From: Centrapalus pauciflorus
Lineage: Eukaryota > Streptophyta > Magnoliopsida > Asterales > Asteraceae
DNA length: 64,000 nt
Direction: 5' to 3'
Assembly (NCBI GenBank): GCA_020465985.1
Contig: JAANYP010002636.1
Location: 379,430-443,429, forward strand
Shown here: positions 57,431 through 64,000 of the stretch, one piece after another
How the letters are laid out: every line of letters starts with the position of its first letter
Position numbering within the stretch: the stretch's first letter is position 1
The notes under the pieces: model-generated
What the model was told of the DNA's origin: nothing
The model's input: only the letters and a program-made list of their open reading frames with translations
Databases searched by the model: none
Program-made: the position numbers and the translations under genes

Positions 57431-58909
57431 ATGTCAAATCTTCAAAAATTCCTGGAAATGGACCACGAGGTCGGGAAGGCAAACGCTCCGCCTAAGCTGA
57501 TGAAACTCGAAGATTATTACTGGTGGAAAGATCGGTTTACAGATTTCGTGCGTTTTAATAACATGCGCATGTGGGTGTGTATCGACGAACGATATATTGC
57601 ACCAGTTTCTGAAGTTGAAGGCCGTCAGAAAGTCTTATCATACCAAATGATGAAGGAGGATGATAAGATATTGTATGAAGCCGAAAACAAAGCTTTCTCG
57701 ATAAATAGAATGGCGTTGCCTCAGGATATACTACACACATTTAGGACTCAAAAAACGTCGAAGGAACTTTGGGAGTCTCTAGAGAAGAGGTGTGAGGGTA
57801 ATCCTAGGGTTCGTAGAAAGCGTAAAGAGCTGTTGAAACAACAGTTTGCGATTTTCAAGGCGTTAAAGGATGAACAACCGGATGATATCATCACCCAGTT
57901 CTATCATCTGTTGACGGAACTTGAAAGTCACGGGATTGAGTATACTGACACCGACAAGAACAACAAGCTTCTTGATGCCTTACCAGCCAAATGGGCTATG
58001 TATGTGGCAATGATAAAGCTAAATGAGGATAATTATTATACCCAATCTCTGGAGGATATCGTGGGAACGTTGCGGGCATATCACTTCGAGCTACTGAAGG
58101 CCGAAACTGATTACGAACAAGTCCATAATCCAGCAATGTATTTTGGAAAGTCAACAAAACCTTCAACGACCGCCGATCTGAAGACTGCAACAGCGTTTTT
58201 CACCGGAGAAACGTCGTCACCAGCAGAGACTGATGACACATTGAATCGAGCGTTCTTAGGATTAGGAAAATCGGAAGAACCGCAGCCTCAAGTACAACAG
58301 GCATCGACTTCTCAGAGCTATTCTAAGATGCCCATGAGCGCAAAATCGGCGGAAGAACATTTGAATCTGCTTGCTTCATTTGTGGCCGCGTATGGGAACT
58401 GCGATCAGGGAAAGATAAACGATCCTGCTCTCTGGGATGAAGACTACGATCAGGTCGAGCCTGATGATCTTGAGGAAATGGATCTTAAATGGCAACTGGC
58501 CATGGTAACCCAACGGGTTAAGAGATTCATCAAAAGAACTGGGAGGAATCTGACAATGAACAACAAGGGGATTGGATTTGATATGTCCAAGGTAAAGTGC
58601 TACAACTGTCAAGGTCTGGGACACTTCGCCAGAGAATGTCAGAGGCCGAAGGTAGAAATGTACCAAGGGCAGAGTCAGCATCAGGGACAGTTTCAGAATC
58701 AGTCTCAACAACGATACCTTCCAAGTTCATCTAATGGTCAAGCCAACCTAGCTGGTCTACTATCCAATGTCACTTCAGACAGACAGCTAGATGGTACTTA
58801 TGACTGGAGCTCACATCCAGAATCAAATGCTCGGGCTTTTATGGCTGAAGTCACGAAGACTGGGTGTGAAGGAGAAGAGCAGACCACAAGAGAAAACAGT
58901 CAGATGTAG
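57431..58909 (+). CDS. gag: Gag of C6, N-terminal part
   Basis: ATG at 57431, MSNLQKFLEMDHEVGKAN. The capsid region (YYWWKDRF, RVRRKRKELLKQQF, AMYVAMIKLNED) is followed by an Ala/Ser/Gln-rich part and the CCHC knuckle CYNCQGLGHFAREC at 58598-58639. The open frame stops at 58907-58909 in QM-stop, where C4 and C5 have a Trp codon. The same frame continues open to the donor-like site at 58985. Confidence 0.9.
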   Translation: MSNLQKFLEMDHEVGKANAPPKLMKLEDYYWWKDRFTDFVRFNNMRMWVCIDERYIAPVSEVEGRQKVLSYQMMKEDDKILYEAENKAFSINRMALPQDILHTFRTQKTSKELWESLEKRCEGNPRVRRKRKELLKQQFAIFKALKDEQPDDIITQFYHLLTELESHGIEYTDTDKNNKLLDALPAKWAMYVAMIKLNEDNYYTQSLEDIVGTLRAYHFELLKAETDYEQVHNPAMYFGKSTKPSTTADLKTATAFFTGETSSPAETDDTLNRAFLGLGKSEEPQPQVQQASTSQSYSKMPMSAKSAEEHLNLLASFVAAYGNCDQGKINDPALWDEDYDQVEPDDLEEMDLKWQLAMVTQRVKRFIKRTGRNLTMNNKGIGFDMSKVKCYNCQGLGHFARECQRPKVEMYQGQSQHQGQFQNQSQQRYLPSSSNGQANLAGLLSNVTSDRQLDGTYDWSSHPESNARAFMAEVTKTGCEGEEQTTRENSQM

Positions 58910-60305
58910 GTGGAAAAGACGAATGATCAGACAGTTCTGGAGTATGCTGCTCAGATGGCCAACGTGGAATCTGATAACTCAAAGGTTAGTCACTTACTCT
59001 CTCTTTCGCGAATTATGTGCGTTGTTTATTAATTCTAACGATAGGTTAAATCTAGTCTTAGAATCACATAAAACCATAACTTCTCAAAATCAGAATTTAA
59101 AAATTGAAAACGCTAGCCTGAACGATATTAAGCAAGATCTTAAAGAAAAACTTAAGGCTGATGCTCAAGACGTAATAGTTCTGAAAGACAAACTGAGTGA
59201 GCAGTGTGTTAGAATAGAGCTTATGTATGAGCATGTAGAGGCCTTGACCAAAAACCTTAAAGACAAAGACATTGAGCTAGCTAAAACAAAGGTAAAGGTA
59301 GCAGAGGCAAACAGTAAGATAGAGAAGTTTACGAATTCAAGCCTAAACCTAGGGAAAGTTTTAGATGCCCAAAGACAATCTAAAAAGCCCGTAGGTCTAG
59401 GATTTCATGAAATTCCTCCACCTTTTAATGCAATCTATGTGCCTCAGCCTCATGAGAAAACTGACAAATCAGTAGACTTAGAGGACACACCTGAACCTAA
59501 ATCTGAGCCTATAGTAGAAAATACACCTAAGGTGGCTGACACAACTGTCAAGGTTAAGAAAGTCAAATTTGTGACTTCCTCCAGTGAAACACCTGCAGGA
59601 AAACATAAAATTGATTGGGCTGATCAGGACGATGAGCCAGTCGCTATAGATGTACAAAAGGACCAAGATACTAGTGAGACACCTAAGTCTAAGGGAACAC
59701 ACAAAAAGTCCATAGATAAGATGTCTTGCTTCAGATGTCATGAAAAGGGGCATGTTGCTTCTCACTGTCCACTTAGGAAAGCCGATGTTACACCTAAGAC
59801 AGTGAACCCAACACCTGTTAAGCCCTCAACCAATGTGGCGAGCACTAGTAGTTCTCAGAGTACCGAGAAAACTGTGCAGGCCGCACCAAAACCAGTTGTG
59901 AAACAAACACCGGTAAAGGTTGGACCAAAGGAAGTGGTTAGGACAAATTCACCGAATCGTGTCGTTAATCAATCTAGGTCAGCACCTCAACAAGTCTATA
60001 GGAGCACAACACCTAGCAGGTCACACACTCCAGTTAGGTCTCATACTCCAGTTAGACAGTACGCACCGGTAAGAGCTCAGGGATCACAGTCCGAAATGCA
60101 ATATAATAGGAATTATTCTAAAGCTCCACAACAAATGCCTACTCAAAGGCAAAGAGTGAATTTAAATCACTCGGCACCACAACAAACTCCTGCTCAACGA
60201 CCCAAGTCACCTGAAAGGCGAGATGGGTATTTGAAAGAGTTTAAGTATGTGGACGAGAATGGTATAACCAAGTCAGTTATGGCTTGGGTTCCCCGTGATA
60301 ACTAA
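58910..60305 (+). pseudogene. gag: Gag of C6, C-terminal part
   Basis: After a 2-nt deletion near 58990 the reading moves to another frame. Coiled coil lies at about 59020-59400, second zinc knuckle CFRCHEKGHVASHC at 59727-59768, and a basic tail with VRSHTPVR. It ends AWVPRDN and TAA at 60303-60305. This TAA is in the same frame as the pol that follows. The coiled coil and second knuckle lie wholly inside the candidate intron. Confidence 0.85.
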
Positions 60306-60326
60306 CCTATTTTCTTTCATGTGCAG
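58985..60326 (+). other. Candidate gag intron of C6
   Basis: Donor AAG|GTTAGT after a Lys codon in gag frame; acceptor TTTCATGTGCAG ending 60326, before the GAG codon that opens pol. Length 1342 nt, that is 1344 minus the 2-nt deletion. Splicing would bypass both that deletion and the UAA. Confidence 0.55.
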
Positions 60327-62609
60327 GAGATTACCACCGGTCCAAACAACAAGTGGTTCGTCGACAGTGGATGCTCCATGACGGGGGAAAGAGGTCTACT
60401 TACAGACTTCAACGGTGGGAATCGGGGGTTCGTATCATTCGCCGGTAACAAAGGAGGAAACATCACGGGTACCGGAGTGGTCACTAATGGGACGATCAAG
60501 TTGGACCAAGTTTATCACGTTGATAAACTGGTTCACAATCTCATTAGTGTATCTCAAATCTGTGACAAGAAGAACTCAGTGTTGTTCACGGACACTAAGG
60601 CGTTAGTGCTAAAACCGGGATTCAAGATTCCTGAAGAATGGGTATTGATGCCGGCACCAACGAAGAATGACTTGTACATGCTGGATATGAACAAGCCGGA
60701 GACTTCGATGGGGCCAATCTGTCTATTATCCAAAGCTTCGGAGACGGAATCGGTACTGTGGCACAGACGCATGGCTCACTTGCACCTAAGGAAGATGAAC
60801 TACATAACGAAGAATGGATTGGTGCAAGGTGTGCATAAGAAGAGCTTTCAGTTCGAGGACAAGTGTCTACCGTGCAAGAAGGGCAAACAATATAAGAAGA
60901 CACATAAGTCCAAGACGCAGAACTCCATAACCTCAACATTCGATTTGTTGCACATGGATCTTTTCGGACCAATCAACAAAAGGAGTATAGGAGGTAGTTG
61001 GTTTTGTTTAGTTATCACTGACGATTACTCACGATTTTCTTGGGTTTTCTTTTTAGGTACAAAGGACGAGACGGCTTCCAAGCTCATCGGGTTCTTAGAC
61101 CAAGTGGAGAATTCCTACGGAACAAGGGTTAAACGGATACGTAGTGATAATGGAACTGAGTTCAAAAACACTGTAATTGGTGTATATTGCCTATCAAAGG
61201 GCATAGTGCATCAATTCAGTGCACCATATGAACCTCAACAAAATGGGGTAGTCGAACGTAAAAATAGGACATTGATTGAGGCTGCAAGGACTATGCTTTC
61301 GGATTCAAAGCTTCCTACCATGTTTTGGGGGGAGGCAGTGAATACCGCGTGCCATATTTTAAACCGAGTCCTTACAGTCAAATCTTTGAACAAAACATGT
61401 TATGAAATTTTGAACAAACGGCCACCTAACATAACTGGATTCGAACTGTTTGGGGTACCATGCACTCTTTTGCTAACAAAACATCAACCGAAGTTTGGTG
61501 AAAAGGCTGACGAAGGATACTTCCTAGGTTATGTGCCGAACTCACCAAACAAACGGGTTTTTAACAAAACAAATGGTACAGTGGAGATTGTGTATAACAT
61601 CGAAGTCTCTAGTTATACACATGAACCCCAAACTGGTCCGGAATGGATATTTGACTATGATAAATTATTTGAGTCATTTAACATTCCTTTGGATGATAAT
61701 GCAGGTACAATCGAAAAGGACATGGCGACGCTGCATCTGAATGATGATGGCCATACCTTTCCGAGGACTACGTTTGAATCCACATCCGAGATTACTGCGA
61801 CAGTAGATGGATCTCCAGAAGTTGCTGATCCAGAAGCACCTACCACTGAGAATCAGACTCAAGCATCAAGTTCCAACTCTGAGGAAAATGTCCACGAGGA
61901 GGAAAATGTAGAAACTGAGTCTGTACTCCCATTAGGTGAAATAGGATCTAACTTAGGAGATAATCTAAGGGTTGATGAGATAGAGACCTCTAGGATTAAC
62001 AAGAATCATCCTATAGAAAGCATCATAGGAAATCCTAACGAGGGTGTGAGGACTAGGAGTAGTTTAAATAACAACACTGTGTTGTTGTCGATGATAAACG
62101 ACTCCGAGGCATATCACACATGTCTCTATTCATGTTTCATATTGCAAGTAGAGCCTAAGAATGTGCAAATGGCACTTAAGGATAACTCCTGGGTTGAAGC
62201 GATGCAGGAAGAACTCTCGCAGTTTAGGAAACTAGAAGTGTGGGAGTTAGTTCCATTACCTCAAGGGGAAGTTGCTATAGGAACCAAATGGGTTTTTAAG
62301 TGCAAAAGAGACGATCGGGGTATAGTCACGCGCAACAAGGCTAGGCTAGTTGTAAAGGGTTTCAACCAAGAGGAGGGAATCGATTACAACGAGGTATTTG
62401 CACCAGTAGCAAGGCTGGAAGCCATTAGGTTGTTTTTAGCTTTTGCCTCCTTCAAGCGCTTTAAGGTATATCAATTAGACGTTAAGAGTGTTTTCCTGTA
62501 TGGGAAAGTGAAGGAGTTGGTGTATGTAGAACAACCGCCCGGATTTACAGATCCAAAATATCCTAATAGAGTATATCGCTTAGATAAGGCTCTATATGGA
62601 TTGCATTAG
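60321..62609 (+). CDS. pol: Protease-integrase-RT of C6
   Basis: About 760 open codons. Protease motif FVDSGCS (about 60357-60377) lacks the R-H pair seen in the other copies (6-nt deletion). Integrase zinc finger runs WHRRMAHLH to CLPCKKGK (about 60760-60885). The DDE core has HMDLFGP (about 60952), RSDNGTEF (about 61141) and VERKNRTL (about 61252). A Ser/Glu-rich linker follows, then RT from WVFKCKRDD (about 62288) and QLDVKSVFLYG. A CAG-to-TAG change after GLH ends it at 62607-62609. There is no ATG at the start: pol must be fed by splicing, readthrough or cleavage from Gag-Pol. Confidence 0.9.
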   Translation: MQEITTGPNNKWFVDSGCSMTGERGLLTDFNGGNRGFVSFAGNKGGNITGTGVVTNGTIKLDQVYHVDKLVHNLISVSQICDKKNSVLFTDTKALVLKPGFKIPEEWVLMPAPTKNDLYMLDMNKPETSMGPICLLSKASETESVLWHRRMAHLHLRKMNYITKNGLVQGVHKKSFQFEDKCLPCKKGKQYKKTHKSKTQNSITSTFDLLHMDLFGPINKRSIGGSWFCLVITDDYSRFSWVFFLGTKDETASKLIGFLDQVENSYGTRVKRIRSDNGTEFKNTVIGVYCLSKGIVHQFSAPYEPQQNGVVERKNRTLIEAARTMLSDSKLPTMFWGEAVNTACHILNRVLTVKSLNKTCYEILNKRPPNITGFELFGVPCTLLLTKHQPKFGEKADEGYFLGYVPNSPNKRVFNKTNGTVEIVYNIEVSSYTHEPQTGPEWIFDYDKLFESFNIPLDDNAGTIEKDMATLHLNDDGHTFPRTTFESTSEITATVDGSPEVADPEAPTTENQTQASSSNSEENVHEEENVETESVLPLGEIGSNLGDNLRVDEIETSRINKNHPIESIIGNPNEGVRTRSSLNNNTVLLSMINDSEAYHTCLYSCFILQVEPKNVQMALKDNSWVEAMQEELSQFRKLEVWELVPLPQGEVAIGTKWVFKCKRDDRGIVTRNKARLVVKGFNQEEGIDYNEVFAPVARLEAIRLFLAFASFKRFKVYQLDVKSVFLYGKVKELVYVEQPPGFTDPKYPNRVYRLDKALYGLH

Positions 62610-63688
62610 GCACCTAGGGCATGGTATGAGACTCTATCCAACCATTTATTAGAGAACGGGTTTGAAAGGGGTAGGATAGATAGTACTCTGTTTGTTAAGA
62701 GAAAGGGAGAACACTTTATCTTGGTACAAGTGTACGTCGATGATATCATTTTTGGATCATCAGACGAACATATGTGCAAAGATTTCGAGAAGGTGATGAA
62801 GTCGAAATTCGAGATGAGTGCTATGGGAGAGTTAAATTTCTTTTTGGGGTTACAAGTTGACCAGAAGAAGGAAGGGATGTTTATCCATCAGACGAAGTAT
62901 GTCTATGACATATTGGAACGTTTCGGGATGGAAGGAACAAAGTTGACTGCCCATTTTAGCACGCCGATTCAAGTGAATCACAATCTCCGACCGGGTACTG
63001 AAGGTGATACCGATGTGGATCCGACATTATATCGGGCCATGATTGGATCACTTATGTATTTAACTGCTTCAAGACATGACATTATGTTTGCTATGTCTAT
63101 TTGTGCTAGGTTTCAAGCGAATCCGAAGGAGATGCATATGAAAGCTGTGAAGCGGATTCTACGATACCTCAAGTCGAAACCGAAGCTGGGACTTTGGTAT
63201 CACGCGGAGGGAGATCTAGAGTTGGAGGCGTTAACGGATTCTGACTACGGAGGATGCAGCTTGACGCGCAAATCAACAACTGGAGGTTGTCAGTTCCTAG
63301 AAGGAGATTGGTATCCTGGCAATGCAAGAAACAAACATCGGTAGCCGTGTCAACGTGCGAGGCCGAGTATGTTGCTGCTGGTAGGTGCTGCTCACAGGTT
63401 CTGTGGATACAACAACAATAGCGGGATTACGGTTTGGCTTATACTCAAACTCCAATTAGGATAGACAATCAATCTACAATTGCTATAACTAACAATCCAG
63501 TTAAACACAACAAAACAAAGCACATAGACATTAGGAATCATTTTATTCGTGATTGTGCTGAAAAGAACTTAATCAAATTGGTAAAAGTGGCAACAGAAGA
63601 TAATAATGCTGATTTATTTACCAAAGCATTTGATAAGTCACGGTTTGAATATTTAATTCAACTAAATGGAATGCGCAACCTAGAGTAA
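62610..63688 (+). pseudogene. RT palm and RNase H of C6
   Basis: Same frame after the TAG: APRAWYETLSNHLLENGF, then YVDD at 62733-62744 and FFLGLQV. RNase H has TDSDYGGC (about 63236), but a 1-nt deletion near 63300 shifts the frame. STCEAEYVAA (about 63350) and the IRIDNQSTIAITNNP tail read in another frame to LNGMRN at 63688. An extra stop lies near 63420. Confidence 0.85.
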
Positions 63689-64000
63689 TTTGACCTTAAT
63701 AGTAGTTTATTTCCTTTTATAGCCGTAGTATTTCTTTCTTTTTATAGTAACTCTGCTAATTTAGGATAGTTTCTATTTTTAGTAAGTTAGTAGGTTATCT
63801 TATTTTATTGCTATTTCTTATGAAAAACAAAAAAAACAGAGAAAATTTTAAAAATACAAAAAAAAAGAGAATATCTAAAAAGGGAGTTAAGTCTTAGATA
63901 CATAGGTTCAAAGTGACGAAAATTAGCACAGTCGTTACAAACTCTAAGTGTTTAGGCTTACACACATAACGCCACTAAATTCTAAGTGTTATACTTTAGT
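63689..64000 (+). other. Start of C6 spacer
   Basis: Homologous to 1-300 of C1, which shows what the missing left part of C1 looked like. AT-rich, no coding frame. It includes the conserved AAGTCTTAGATACATAGG stretch near 63888. The element runs off the window here. Confidence 0.75.

Larger units (their letters stand above)
56125..64000 (+). mobile_element. Copia element C6, 5' part
   Basis: 5' LTR, primer site, leader, gag, protease, integrase, RT, RNase H and the start of the spacer. It continues past the window; an extra ORF and 3' LTR are expected. It is inserted in gag of C5 in the opposite direction; the left target duplication is probably ctttc (56120-56124). It is close to intact but carries at least two stops and two or three frameshifts. 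Confidence 0.9.

Noticed and set aside
60294..60326. A minimal 32-nt intron GTGATAAC...CAG at the gag-pol border
   Set aside because: Too short for plant splicing, and its length would put pol out of frame. The upstream donor at 58985 fits phase and consensus better.

Overview
This window is plant nuclear DNA made almost entirely of nested LTR retrotransposons. I see no host gene, tRNA, rRNA or CRISPR array. Plant origin is inferred from the chromovirus-type Ty3/gypsy polyproteins, the Ty1/copia elements with a large extra ORF after pol, initiator-tRNA-Met primer sites, and AT-rich LTRs. The extra-ORF style is one I associate with Asteraceae, but that is recollection and not proof.

Layout, left to right. 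C1 (1-5632, +) is the 3' half of a copia element: pol-to-ORF spacer, broken extra ORF, polypurine tract and 3' LTR. It sits inside the spacer of a second copia element, C2 (+). C2's extra ORF is split by a gypsy insertion (6906-21200, element X) flanked by a perfect 5-bp target duplication, gccag. X contains the remains of two gypsy elements: its own pol at the right (15623-19393), and an inserted element Y (about 8905-15622) that keeps gag, pol and 3' LTR but has lost its 5' LTR. C2 breaks off at 22368, where an inverted copia element C3 (-, 22369-35385) begins. C3 carries a 519-bp fold-back DNA transposon in its leader. A leftover LTR end of C2 type follows (35386-35627). Then comes an old Sirevirus-like remnant on the minus strand (35628-38416), interrupted by copia C4 (+, 38417-44345). 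C4 is cut by C5 (-, 44433-56124), and C5 by C6 (+, 56125 to beyond the window). A 10-N assembly gap with identical sequence on both sides lies at the C4/C5 border.

How the copia family seems to work. All copies share LTR, PBS, leader, gag, PR-IN-RT-RH, a roughly 2-kb spacer, a roughly 1000-codon extra ORF, PPT and LTR. In C3-C6 gag ends at an in-frame UAA just before pol. Every copy also has a donor-like site in the middle of gag and an acceptor-like site (branch CTAAC, end ATGTGCAG) exactly at the start of pol. Both are in phase 0, so removing about 1.34 kb would fuse N-terminal Gag to pol in frame. A very similar acceptor precedes the extra-ORF ATG in C1, C2, C3 and C5. I therefore propose, as inference, that this family uses retrovirus-like alternative splicing to make Gag, Gag-Pol and the extra protein. 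No copy here looks intact. Stops, many of them CAG to TAG, frameshifts and deletions break each one, with C5 and C6 the youngest.
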